NCBI GenBank assembly: GCA_965277735.1
Contig: CBDIDO010000003.1
Coordinates: forward strand, 558,001-622,000
Source of the DNA: RH-AL1 sp965277735
GTDB lineage: Bacteria > Pseudomonadota > Alphaproteobacteria > Rhizobiales > Beijerinckiaceae
DNA: 64,000 nt
Direction: 5' to 3'
The translations under genes were made by a program, and so were the position numbers. Positions 1 to 7,751 of this stretch are shown here, in pieces. How positions within the stretch are numbered: the first letter of the stretch is position 1; each line of letters begins with the position of its first letter. The notes beneath the pieces are model-generated. The model searched no databases, had not been told where the DNA came from, and saw nothing but the letters and a program-made list of their open reading frames with translations.

Positions 1-16
1 ATTCGTATCCGCGGTC

Positions 17-649
17 TCAGCGGTCTCCAAGGCTTTTGAGGTAGGCGCAGAACATGTCGGCCATCGCCTCGGCGTAGGCTTCGATCTCGGCGGGGGATCG
101 AGGCGTTTCGGAAAAGTGCTTTCCCACCTGGCTCATCGTCGTCGTGATCAGGTCGCCGGCCAGGGCACGCGTCGCGTCGGAAGCCCTGGGCAGCGCCTCT
201 CGCATGAAAGCCTGGACGGTGCGGGTGCCCGACAGCCTTACCTCGCGCGCCTCTGGGGCGTCGCGATAGAGAGGCGCGGCATCATCGAGCGCCACGCGGA
301 CCTCGGCTTCCTCGCATTCCGAGCGCGCGAACGTGTGGACCAGGATGCGCAGGCGTTCGAGCGGGGGACGTTGCGCGTCTTCGAGGATGTCGCGCAGGAG
401 CTCGCTCGTCTGCCGCCATTCGTCGCTCTGCAGCTGAAACAAGATCGCCGCCTTGTTCGGAAAATATTGATAGAGCGACCCGACGCTGACGCCGGCTTTC
501 TCGGCCACTCGCGCCGTGGTGAAGCGGTGCGCGCCCTCCTTCGCCAGAACGCGAATGGCGGCCTCGAGGATCGTCGCGACGAGATCGGCCGAGCGGGCTT
601 GGCGCGGCTGTTTTCGTGAGGAGATCGAGGCGCTTGGGCGGTCGGTCAT
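17..649 (-). CDS. TetR/AcrR family transcriptional regulator
   Basis: This is a 210-residue DNA-binding repressor of the TetR type. The N-terminal helix-turn-helix is clear (VSVGSLYQYFPNKAAIL, preceded by TTARVAEKAG, roughly residues 35-65), and the rest is an all-helical ligand-binding and dimerisation domain with no recognisable ligand. I chose the ATG at 649 (MTDRPSAS) because the longer reading frame to 712 needs a TTG codon and adds a poorly conserved, Arg/Ser-rich stretch. The gene is divergent from the O-methyltransferase at 742, so it probably controls that gene and itself from the shared intergenic region. Family assignment is secure; the regulon is inference. Confidence 0.9.
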   Translation of the reverse strand: MTDRPSASISSRKQPRQARSADLVATILEAAIRVLAKEGAHRFTTARVAEKAGVSVGSLYQYFPNKAAILFQLQSDEWRQTSELLRDILEDAQRPPLERLRILVHTFARSECEEAEVRVALDDAAPLYRDAPEAREVRLSGTRTVQAFMREALPRASDATRALAGDLITTTMSQVGKHFSETPRSPAEIEAYAEAMADMFCAYLKSLGDR

Positions 650-686
650 CGGGGCGCGCGGCCAATGCGATAGAGAACGCGACGGA

Positions 687-704
687 TTAGTCGTATTTTT
701 AGTC
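687..704. promoter_or_regulatory. Direct repeat in tetR/methyltransferase intergenic region
   Basis: The hexamer TTAGTC occurs at 687-692 and again at 699-704, 12 bp apart, in an AT-rich pocket between the divergent TetR and O-methyltransferase genes. This is a plausible operator or promoter element for local TetR control. There is no experimental or consensus support. Confidence 0.3.
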
Positions 705-741
705 CGGCGCAACGCCCCGCCGGTTCGGACTGGAGACCGAC

Positions 742-1404
742 ATGACCACCCTCACCGAAGACCCGCTCGCACCCTTGCTGGACCGCCTCTTCGCGGAAGC
801 GGCCGCGGCGTCGCCGGAGGCGAGCCCGGGGCTCGCCGACCTCGGGTCCGACGACCTGGCGCACCTGATGCGCAGCAAAACCGACTACCTCGATTTCTAC
901 GGGCGCCTGAAGGACCTTCCGCTCGCCGTCTCGCGCGAGACGGGGGCGCTCCTCTACATGCTGGCGCGTAGCTGCGGCGCGCGGACGATCGTCGAGTTCG
1001 GCACGTCGTTTGGCCTCTCGACGCTTTATCTCGCGGCGGCCCTGCGCGACAACGGCGGCGGCCGCCTGATCACCAGCGAGTTCGAGCCGTCCAAAGTGGT
1101 GCGCGCCCGGGAAAACCTGACGCAAGGTGGTCTTGTCGATCTGGTGGAAATCCGGCAGGGCGACGCGCTGCAGACGCTGCGCGTCGATCTTCCCGAGACC
1201 ATCGACCTGCTGCTGCTCGACGGCGCCAAGGCGCTCTATCCCGAGATCCTGAGCCTGCTCGAGAGCCGCTTCAGGCCGGGCGCGCTCATCGTCGCCGACG
1301 ATGCCGACAACAGCCCCGACTATCTGGCGCGCGTGCGCTCGCCGGCCCACGGCTACCTATCGACGCCGTTCGGCGAGGACGTCGAGCTATCGATGCGGAT
1401 GTGA
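742..1404 (+). CDS. Class I SAM-dependent O-methyltransferase
   Basis: This 220-residue protein has the Rossmann fold of small cation-dependent O-methyltransferases. Motif I (VEFGTSFGLSTLYLA, near residues 80-94) binds SAM, and the following acidic strand (LITSEFEPSKVVRARENL) and LLLDGAKALYPEI fit the CCoAOMT-like or YrrM-like family. A GGAG ribosome binding site lies about 9 nt before the ATG. It is divergent from the TetR gene, which suggests that regulator controls it. The substrate cannot be read from sequence. Its 3' end overlaps the convergent secreted-protein gene by about 50 bp. Confidence 0.88.
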   Translation: MTTLTEDPLAPLLDRLFAEAAAASPEASPGLADLGSDDLAHLMRSKTDYLDFYGRLKDLPLAVSRETGALLYMLARSCGARTIVEFGTSFGLSTLYLAAALRDNGGGRLITSEFEPSKVVRARENLTQGGLVDLVEIRQGDALQTLRVDLPETIDLLLLDGAKALYPEILSLLESRFRPGALIVADDADNSPDYLARVRSPAHGYLSTPFGEDVELSMRM

Positions 1405-1796
1405 GCTGTCCCATACGCCGCGAACCGCCCCTGCGAGGCCTCGGCGGAATAGGCGCCGAACAGGCTTGTTATCGTGAACGTCTTGTCGTCGATCATCCGC
1501 TGCGTGAAGACTTTTTCCGCCGCATCGAAATGCGCCTTGTCGATGCCGACATCGTTGAGCACCTGGTCTTTCGAGAGCTGCGGGACGAAGCCGAAATAAT
1601 ACGACGCCTCGCCGATCTGGCGCAGCGTGACACCCTCGACCGGCGCCAGCAGGGAGAGATCGAAGCCCTTCACCTTGCGCACCATCGGCGGGACGTCGTC
1701 GGCAGGGGCGGCGTTCGCGGGAAATGCGGGGGCGACAATCGCGGCGGCCACGAAAAGCCGGAGAGATGCCAGGCGGGACCAGAGTCGCGCGTGCAT
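1353..1796 (-). CDS. Secreted protein of unknown function
   Basis: I do not recognise this 147-residue protein. It has a typical Sec signal peptide (hydrophobic LRLFVAAAIVAPAF, cleavage likely after PANA) and then about 120 soluble residues without cysteines. An AAAGG ribosome binding site sits before the ATG. It is convergent with the methyltransferase and overlaps its 3' end, so the last 15-20 residues may be non-native read-through. It is probably periplasmic. Confidence 0.6.
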   Translation of the reverse strand: MHARLWSRLASLRLFVAAAIVAPAFPANAAPADDVPPMVRKVKGFDLSLLAPVEGVTLRQIGEASYYFGFVPQLSKDQVLNDVGIDKAHFDAAEKVFTQRMIDDKTFTITSLFGAYSAEASQGRFAAYGTAHIRIDSSTSSPNGVDR

Positions 1797-1846
1797 GTCA
1801 TGCCTTTGAAATAAACGCGGCGCGAGGCGCCAAATGGTGCCGCGTC

Positions 1847-2077
1847 CTAGTCCGGATCGCGCAGGATGTCGACATCGGTGCTTCGGCCGCGCTCATCGGT
1901 CGGCCCCTCGACGCGCGCCGCGGCGGAGCAGACGAGCGTCAGGCCGTCGAACAGCGCCAGGACGGCCGCCATGTTGTTCGAGATCAGCTTCGGGTCGCGG
2001 CAGAGCGGAGACGCGATCGTCACGTAGTGCAGGGACGGCGAGCCGCAGAAGCGCGTGATGGCTCGTGGTTGGGTCAT
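1847..2077 (-). CDS. Small hypothetical protein
   Basis: A 76-residue reading frame starting MTQPRAITRF, chosen over a longer version from 2203 because GGGAAAG lies about 8 nt before this ATG. It contains one moderately hydrophobic stretch (NNMAAVLALFDGLTLVCSAAA) but no recognisable domain. It is divergent from the ECF sigma gene. It could be spurious. Confidence 0.4.
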   Translation of the reverse strand: MTQPRAITRFCGSPSLHYVTIASPLCRDPKLISNNMAAVLALFDGLTLVCSAAARVEGPTDERGRSTDVDILRDPD

Positions 2078-2332
2078 GTCCAGATCTTTCCCGCGACGCA
2101 AGATCCTGGGCGGATCCTCCGGCCGTCCGGGTGCACCGGACCTTCGTGGGTCGCCGCTCAAACGGCTCAGGTTCAAATCGAGACAGCCGGAATCTGCAGT
2201 CAAAGGACTGAAGTGTCTAATCCTTTAGTCGAAAGCGGCGTCCGTTTACTTCGCCTGCCGCGTGAGAGAAAGCTGCAGGCGCCGTGAACCTTCCAGACGT
2301 TCCACGCGACAAAGACCTGGCGGTCGGGGACG

Positions 2333-2896
2333 ATGATGCTCGCGTCCTCGGACGAGATTCTGATCGAAAGGATCGCCTCGGGCGATCACGCGGCTATGCA
2401 AGCTCTCTTCGTGCGACACAACGTGCCCGTCTTCCGCTACCTCGCGCGGATGGTGCGCAACGATGCGCTGGCGGACGATCTCATCGGGGATACGTTCCTG
2501 GAGGTCTGGCAGCGCGCCGGCCGCTTCGAGGGGCGCTCCACCGTCTCGACCTGGCTGATCGGCATTGCGCGCTTCAAGGCGCTGTCCGCATTGCGGCGGC
2601 GGTCCGACCAGGCCCTCGACGACGAGACGACCGAGGCGATCGAGGACAAGGCCGACACGCCCGAGATCGCCGAGCAGAAGCGCGACAAGAGCCAGGTTCT
2701 GCGCCGCTGCGTCGCGGCGCTCTCGCGCCAGCACGGCGAGATCATCGACCTCGTCTATTACCACGAGAAGTCGATCGAGGAGGTCGCCGAGCTCGTCGGC
2801 ATTCCGGAAAACACGGTGAAGACGCGGCTCTTCCACGCGCGCAAGCGACTGGCGGAGATGGCCCAAGCACAGGGGCTGGATCGGGGATGGCCATGA
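2333..2896 (+). CDS. ECF-family RNA polymerase sigma factor
   Basis: This 187-residue sigma-70 family factor has only regions 2 and 4. Region 2 (VFRYLARMVRNDALADDLIG, then TFLEVWQ) recognises the -10 element and region 4 (EVAELVGIPENTVKTRLFHA) recognises the -35. The linker is rich in Asp and Glu. Two consecutive ATGs (2333, 2336) could start it, after a GGGGA motif. Its TGA overlaps the ATG of the next gene (ATGA), implying translational coupling with the anti-sigma factor. The presumed role is to transcribe this operon and an unknown regulon when the anti-sigma releases it. Confidence 0.93.
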   Translation: MMLASSDEILIERIASGDHAAMQALFVRHNVPVFRYLARMVRNDALADDLIGDTFLEVWQRAGRFEGRSTVSTWLIGIARFKALSALRRRSDQALDDETTEAIEDKADTPEIAEQKRDKSQVLRRCVAALSRQHGEIIDLVYYHEKSIEEVAELVGIPENTVKTRLFHARKRLAEMAQAQGLDRGWP

Positions 2897-3567
2897 GCGA
2901 CAACGCAAACGACGGGCGCGAGATCGCCGATCTCCTGCCGTTCTACGCGACCGGCGCGATCGGCCGCGGGGACAAGGCGCGCCTCGACGTCGCGTTGCCG
3001 CGCGACGCCGCCTTGCGGCACGAGTTCGGGGTCGTCGAGGAGGAGCGGCAAGCGACGATCGAGCTCAACGAGAGCCTGGGCGTACCGTCTCGGCAGGCGC
3101 GCGAGCGCCTCTTCGCGATGCTGGCCGCCGAGCCCGCCAGGAAAGCGGCCTGGTTCGATCCCGCGGGCTGGCTCGCGTCGCGGCTCGAAGGCTTGCGGCC
3201 GCGGACGCTTGCGTGGGCGGGCGTCGCGGCGGTGCTCGTGGTGGCGGCGCAGGCAGGCGTGATCGGCCTCATGATGGCGCCGCGCGCGGGCTTCGAGACC
3301 GCGTCCGTGTCGCCGCGTGTCGCGGGCCCTGGCGAAGGCGCGCTGTTGATCGTCGCCTTCGCGCCGGATGCCAAGGCGGGCGACATCGCGCGCCTGCTCG
3401 ATGGCGTCAAAGGCACGATCGTCGCCGGCCCGCGCGCCGGCGCCTTCTTCCAGGTGAGGGTCGGTGGCCACGCGCTGAGCGACCCCGATCGGCAGAAGCT
3501 CATCGCCACCCTGGTGTCCCGGCCGGACATTGTCCGCTTCGCGGCCCCCGGCGACGAGGAGGAATGA
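2893..3567 (+). CDS. Membrane-bound anti-sigma factor with C-terminal propeptide-like domain
   Basis: This 224-residue protein has a cytoplasmic N-terminal part (about residues 1-100, REIADLLPFYATGAI, typical of anti-sigma domains of the RskA/ChrR class but lacking the HxxxCxxC zinc motif), one membrane helix near 106-128 (WAGVAAVLVVAAQAGVIGLMM), and a periplasmic domain at about 147-218. That last domain (LLIVAFAPDAKAGDIARLL, then GAFFQVRV, then RPDIVRFAAP) has the beta-alpha-beta-beta-alpha-beta pattern of subtilase inhibitor-type propeptides. The start overlaps the sigma stop and its own stop overlaps the protease start, so the three genes form one coupled operon. Confidence 0.82.
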   Translation: MSDNANDGREIADLLPFYATGAIGRGDKARLDVALPRDAALRHEFGVVEEERQATIELNESLGVPSRQARERLFAMLAAEPARKAAWFDPAGWLASRLEGLRPRTLAWAGVAAVLVVAAQAGVIGLMMAPRAGFETASVSPRVAGPGEGALLIVAFAPDAKAGDIARLLDGVKGTIVAGPRAGAFFQVRVGGHALSDPDRQKLIATLVSRPDIVRFAAPGDEEE

Positions 3568-5150
3568 TGCGATCGCGCTCCGCATTGTCGTTGCGCGTCG
3601 GCCTCGCCGTCGCGCTCGCCTCGGTCGCGAGCACACGGGAGGCCGCCGCGCAGAACAGGCCCCCGCCGCCGCCGCCTCGTGCCACCGCTCCGACGCCGAC
3701 CATCGGTGCGCCCGAGCACCGCCAGAGCTTCCCCGTGGGCCTCGCGGTGGGCCTCGGCCTCGGGCTGGGGCTCGCGGTGCTTGGCGGCATCCTGAATTCC
3801 CGCGCCTCCTCGGACGACACTGACGGATCGGAACCGCCGCGCGAGCCGGCCGTGCCGCCACCTCCCGGGCCCGGTCCCACCGAGCCGACGCCGCATCGCG
3901 TCCGGGTCGTCACCCGGATCATCGGGCCCCAAACGATCCACGGCAAAGTCCGCGGGCCGGGCGGAAAGATATCAGAGCAAGCCCCACGCCCCGGCTTCGT
4001 GGTGCCGTCGGCGTCCGAGCGGCGGTACGCGCCGGACGAGGTGCTCGTGACGACGAAGGGTGCCGTATCCCCGGCGGCCCTGCGGCGATTGGAGGCCGCG
4101 CTCGGCCTCACCCCCGTGACCGTCGCTCACATCGACCTGCTCGACGCCGACGTGCGGCTGTTTCGGCTGAGACCGGGATCGTCGGTCGCCGCGACGATCC
4201 GCGCGCTGCGGGGGCAGAAGCTCGTCGCCGAGGCCGAGCCCAATTTCGCTTTCGAGCTTCAGGACGATCCGCATCCCGCGGAGAGCAAGCCTGACAAGGC
4301 GGCGCCGCCCGAAGGCAAGGCACCTGACAGGGCAACCCCCGTCCAATACGCCGTGGCAGCGCTTCATCTCGACGAGGCGCACCGCGTCAGCGGCGGCGAG
4401 AACATTCGCGTCGCGATCATCGACAGCGGGATCGACGAGACCAATCCGGATCTGAAGGATGCGGTCGTGGAGCGCTTCGATGCGATCGGCGGGACCTTCG
4501 CCGCGCAGGCGCACGGCACGGCGATGGCCGGCGCGATCGTCGCCCACCAAACCTTGGTCGGCGTCGCACCGAAGGCGCGGCTGATCGCCATTCGCGCCTT
4601 CGCCGGCGCGGCCTCGAGGGGCACGGGGAGCGGCTTCAATGTGCTGCGCGGGCTCGATTTCGCGGCGGCCCACGCCGCGCGCATCGTCAACATGAGCTTC
4701 GCCGGCCCGCGCGACCTGCTTGTGGGCCAGGCCCTGGCGGCGGCGCGCAAGCGCGGCATCGTGGCGATCGCCGCCGCGGGCAATGCTGGCCCGTCGGCGA
4801 AGCCGCTCTATCCCGGCGCGGAAGACGGGGTGATCGCCGTGACGGCGACGGACGCCGCGGGCAAGCCGTTCGCGCAGGCCAATCGTGGCGCCTATGTCGC
4901 GGTCGCCGCGCCCGGCGTCGACATCATCGCGCCGGGCCTTGGCAGCGCGGTGCAGATCTCGACCGGCACCTCGATCGCCTGCGCCGAGGCGAGCGGCGTC
5001 GCCGCCCTGGTGCTGTCGCGGCGCCCGGATGCGACGCCCGATGCGGTCCGCAAGATCCTGACCAGCACGGCGCAGCCGATGCGGGACGACGCGTCGGCCT
5101 CCGGAGCCGGGCTCATCGACGCGGCCGCCGCCGTTCGCGCGGCCAAGTAA
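3564..5150 (+). CDS. Subtilisin-like serine protease (S8), secreted
   Basis: This 528-residue S8 peptidase has a signal peptide (cut near AAA-QNR), a proline-rich stretch, a Gly/Leu hydrophobic segment (VGLAVGLGLGLGLAVLGGIL) that may anchor it, and a propeptide-like domain at about residues 153-233 (EVLVTTKGAVSPAALRRLEA). The catalytic domain follows, with Asp287 (IIDSGID), His317 (AHGTAMAG) and Ser470 (STGTSIACAEASGVAAL). All three catalytic residues are present, so it should be active in the periplasm or outside the cell. Its ATG overlaps the anti-sigma stop. A role in proteolysis of the anti-sigma factor, or as the sigma factor's output, is inference. Confidence 0.92.
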   Translation: MMRSRSALSLRVGLAVALASVASTREAAAQNRPPPPPPRATAPTPTIGAPEHRQSFPVGLAVGLGLGLGLAVLGGILNSRASSDDTDGSEPPREPAVPPPPGPGPTEPTPHRVRVVTRIIGPQTIHGKVRGPGGKISEQAPRPGFVVPSASERRYAPDEVLVTTKGAVSPAALRRLEAALGLTPVTVAHIDLLDADVRLFRLRPGSSVAATIRALRGQKLVAEAEPNFAFELQDDPHPAESKPDKAAPPEGKAPDRATPVQYAVAALHLDEAHRVSGGENIRVAIIDSGIDETNPDLKDAVVERFDAIGGTFAAQAHGTAMAGAIVAHQTLVGVAPKARLIAIRAFAGAASRGTGSGFNVLRGLDFAAAHAARIVNMSFAGPRDLLVGQALAAARKRGIVAIAAAGNAGPSAKPLYPGAEDGVIAVTATDAAGKPFAQANRGAYVAVAAPGVDIIAPGLGSAVQISTGTSIACAEASGVAALVLSRRPDATPDAVRKILTSTAQPMRDDASASGAGLIDAAAAVRAAK

Positions 5151-5202
5151 TGACCCCGCCTTGGTAACGCGGGGCGTTGCTTGCACGGACCGCTAAAGCG
5201 AA

Positions 5203-5224
5203 ACCCGCCGGAGTGCCGGCGGGT
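5203..5224. terminator. Hairpin between convergent genes, probable terminator
   Basis: A perfect 9-bp stem (ACCCGCCGG / CCGGCGGGT) with a 4-nt loop lies between the protease and the convergent Gly/Trp-rich gene. On the minus strand it is followed by a T-rich run (TTTCGCTTT), so it best serves as the terminator of the minus-strand gene. Confidence 0.6.
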
Positions 5225-5252
5225 CTCACCAATCGGTCGCTGGGACCTCGGC

Positions 5253-5537
5253 TCAATACGTGACCGGGTAGCAGAGGCCGCCTTCGCGCACGTAGTAGGC
5301 CGGGCAGCCGTTCCAGCGGACGAAGCCGCCGCGCCAGAAGCGGGGGGCGCGGTAGCCGCCCCAGTAGCCGCCGTGGCCCCAGTAGCCGGCGTGGCCCCAA
5401 TGGGCCGGTCCGCCGAAGCCGAAACCGCCGATGTGGATGCCGAAGCCGTGGGCCGAGGCGGCGCCGGTGCCGCCGATCGAGAGGGACGCCGCGGCGACGG
5501 CGGCGAGAAGGGTGGTCTTCAAAGCTTTGCTGATCAT
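5253..5537 (-). CDS. Small secreted Gly/Trp/His-rich protein
   Basis: This 94-residue protein has a Sec signal peptide (MISKALKTTLLAAVAAASLS, cleavage near ASA-HG). The mature part is dominated by Gly, Trp, Tyr and His (GHAGYWGHGGYWGGYRAP) and ends with two cysteines (NGCPAYYV, GGLCYPV). The start is fixed by a strong GGAGGA ribosome binding site 7 nt before the ATG. Such small GXW-rich exported proteins are common in Rhizobiales, often of unknown function. It is divergent from prfC. Confidence 0.78.
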   Translation of the reverse strand: MISKALKTTLLAAVAAASLSIGGTGAASAHGFGIHIGGFGFGGPAHWGHAGYWGHGGYWGGYRAPRFWRGGFVRWNGCPAYYVREGGLCYPVTY

Positions 5538-5723
5538 GGTCAGGTCCTCCGTCCAGGCCATGTCGTGCCTGGTACGCGTCTGTCGTCGCGGCGCGCGGAC
5601 AGGTTCAGCGGAAGGGGTTCGACTTTGGTCTAAGACCGCGCCCCGCGACCGGCCGAGCCGATCGCGCCCAGCGGCCCACCGGCCCGATTTGACAACCCCG
5701 CCGCCCCGCGCCACTCCCCGCGG

Positions 5724-7328
5724 ATGACCTCCTCCGCCGCAAGCTCCGTTGCCCAAAGGTCGGATCCCGTCGCGAGGCGGCGGACCTTTGCCATCATCTC
5801 GCATCCGGATGCCGGCAAGACGACGCTGACCGAGAAGCTGCTGCTGTTCGGCGGCGCGATCCAGCTCGCGGGCGAGGTGCGCGCCAAGGCCAACCGCCGG
5901 CAGACGCGGTCGGACTGGATGGGCATCGAGAAGGAGCGCGGCATCTCGGTCGTCACCTCGGTGATGACGTTCGAATACGGCGATTGCGTCTACAACCTGC
6001 TCGACACGCCGGGCCACGAGGACTTTTCGGAAGACACCTACCGCACGCTGACGGCGGTCGACTCCGCGATCATGGTGCTGGATGCCGCGCGCGGCATCGA
6101 GGCACGCACGCGAAAACTGTTCGAGGTGTGCCGGCTGCGCGACATCCCGATCGTCACCTTCATCAACAAGCTCGACCGCGAGACGCGCGACCCGTTCGAG
6201 CTATTGGACGAGATCGAGAAGACGCTGGCTTTGGAAGTCGCGCCGGTGACCTGGCCGCTCGGCCAGGGGCGCGGCTTCGTCGGCACCTACGACCTCGCCA
6301 AGAAGGAGGTCCGCCGGCTCGACCACGATGCCGAGGCGGTGCCGGTCTCGGGGCCGGACGATCCCTATATCGAGGGGCTGATGAAGCCGGCCGACTTCCT
6401 CGAGACCGTCGAGCAGATCGAGCTGGCGTCCGACGGCCTGAAGAAATTCGATCGCAAGTCATTTCTCGAAGGCCACATGACGCCGGTCTTCTTCGGCTCG
6501 GCGTTGCGCAATTTCGGCATCCGCGATCTCATCGACGCGCTGGCGGAATTCGCGCCGGCGCCGCAGGGGCTGGAGGCGGCCTCGCGCACGGTGGATGCGC
6601 ACGAGGCCAAGATGACCGGGTTCGTCTTCAAGATCCAGGCGAACATGGACAAGAACCACCGCGACCGCATCGCCTTCATGCGCGTCTGCTCCGGCAAGCT
6701 GTCGCGCGGCATGAAGGCCAAGCTCGTGCGCACCGGCAAGATGGTGGCGCTGAACTCGCCGCAGTTCTTCTTCGCGCAGGATCGCCAGCTCGCGGAAGAG
6801 GCCTGGCCGGGCGACGTCGTCGGCATCCCGAACCACGGCCTGCTGCGCATCGGCGACACACTGACCGAGGGCGAGGATCTCGTCTTCCGCGGCGTGCCGA
6901 GCTTTGCCCCAGAGATTTTGCGGCGCGTAAAAATCGGCGACTCGATGAAGCAGAAGAAGCTGCGCGAGGCGCTGGGCCAGATGGCGGAGGAGGGCGTGGT
7001 GCAGCTCTTCATCCCCGCCGACGGCTCGCCGGCGATGGTCGGCGTCGTCGGCGCGCTGCAGCTCGACGTGCTGGTCGAGCGGCTGAAGGCGGAATACGGG
7101 CTGGAAGTATCGTTCGAGACGACGCGCTTCACGCTCTGCCGCTGGATCACCGGCACGCAGGCGGAGATCGAGAAATTCGCCAAGGCGCACGGCTCGTCGA
7201 TGGCGGACGACTTCGACGGCTCGCCGGTCTTCATGGCGCCGTCGGCCTGGGACATCAATTACGAGGCCGAGCGCTGGCCGGATGTCGCGTTCGCGGATAT
7301 AAAGGATTACCAGCGCGAGCACGCCTGA
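5724..7328 (+). CDS. prfC: Peptide chain release factor 3
   Basis: This 534-residue translational GTPase recycles RF1 and RF2 from the ribosome after peptide release. The P-loop (SHPDAGKTTLTEKLL), switch II (DTPGHEDFSEDTYRTL) and NKLD (FINKLDRETRDPFE) are intact. The C-terminal RF3 domain is also present (ALQLDVLVERLKAEYGL, FTLCRWITG). The length matches the family. It stands alone with its own upstream region and ends inside a palindrome at 7322-7343. The function is secure. Confidence 0.97.
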   Translation: MTSSAASSVAQRSDPVARRRTFAIISHPDAGKTTLTEKLLLFGGAIQLAGEVRAKANRRQTRSDWMGIEKERGISVVTSVMTFEYGDCVYNLLDTPGHEDFSEDTYRTLTAVDSAIMVLDAARGIEARTRKLFEVCRLRDIPIVTFINKLDRETRDPFELLDEIEKTLALEVAPVTWPLGQGRGFVGTYDLAKKEVRRLDHDAEAVPVSGPDDPYIEGLMKPADFLETVEQIELASDGLKKFDRKSFLEGHMTPVFFGSALRNFGIRDLIDALAEFAPAPQGLEAASRTVDAHEAKMTGFVFKIQANMDKNHRDRIAFMRVCSGKLSRGMKAKLVRTGKMVALNSPQFFFAQDRQLAEEAWPGDVVGIPNHGLLRIGDTLTEGEDLVFRGVPSFAPEILRRVKIGDSMKQKKLREALGQMAEEGVVQLFIPADGSPAMVGVVGALQLDVLVERLKAEYGLEVSFETTRFTLCRWITGTQAEIEKFAKAHGSSMADDFDGSPVFMAPSAWDINYEAERWPDVAFADIKDYQREHA

Positions 7329-7343
7329 GCCATGGCTCAGGCG
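7322..7343. terminator. 22-bp perfect palindrome covering the prfC stop codon
   Basis: The arms CGCCTGAGCC and GGCTCAGGCG flank a central AT, giving a self-complementary 22-bp sequence in which the prfC TGA lies in the left arm. There is no T-run, so it could be a Rho-dependent or attenuating hairpin, a 3' mRNA-stabilising structure, or a protein binding site. Confidence 0.4.
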
Positions 7344-7751
7344 GTGGGGTGCTAGCGGGCGCCGGGCTCGCGGTAGAACAGGAGCTTCGCCGGAACTGCC
7401 AGCAGGAGCAGGACGAGCACGACGTGCTCGAGGATGTGGATCGCCATCGCGTTCACCTTGAACAAGGGCGTTGCCGCCAGAAAACGGCAGGCAATGTGAA
7501 CGTTGGATGACCGGGAGGTGCTCGAGCGTAACCCTGCGGGAGCTGGCACGAAGACCGAACGCCTCACCGCCTTCAGCGACGGCGCCATCGCCGTCATCAT
7601 GGTGCTCGCTCGCGTTCAACGGGATCGCGAAGATCAAGGACCGCTTCGTCCTCGCGCGTCGTGCGACGTGTGTGCGATTTCGATATCGTCGAGCTCACGT
7701 CGGGCTGCGATCTGCCGACCAGGACGGCCCCGCAGTCGCGGTGAAGCTATC
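7344..7751. other. Region without an intact gene
   Basis: About 400 bp between prfC and the acyl-CoA dehydrogenase hold no convincing intact gene. An 82-codon minus-strand frame (7352-7600) ends with a hydrophobic stretch (HILEHVVLVLLLLAV) but has no good start. A plus-strand fragment resembling TMEM175 channels lies at 7503-7610. The region looks like decayed coding sequence. Confidence 0.5.
7503..7610 (+). pseudogene. Remnant of TMEM175-family (DUF1211) potassium channel gene
   Basis: In one frame this piece reads KTERLTAFSDGAIAVIMVL at 7551-7607. That matches the first transmembrane signature of the TMEM175/DUF1211 family (R-x(3)-FSDG-x-x-A-x-x), where the FSDG motif is near invariant. 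The frame then loses all resemblance and no second repeat or further membrane helix follows, so only a short 5' piece survives. The assignment rests on one motif. Confidence 0.55.

Noticed and set aside
5689..5694. TTGACA as a prfC -35 element
   Set aside because: No AT-rich -10 element follows at 16-18 bp; the downstream sequence is GC only and runs straight into the start codon.
7352..7600. 82-residue minus-strand frame with a hydrophobic end
   Set aside because: No ribosome binding site, atypical N-terminal half, and it overlaps the TMEM175-like remnant on the other strand.
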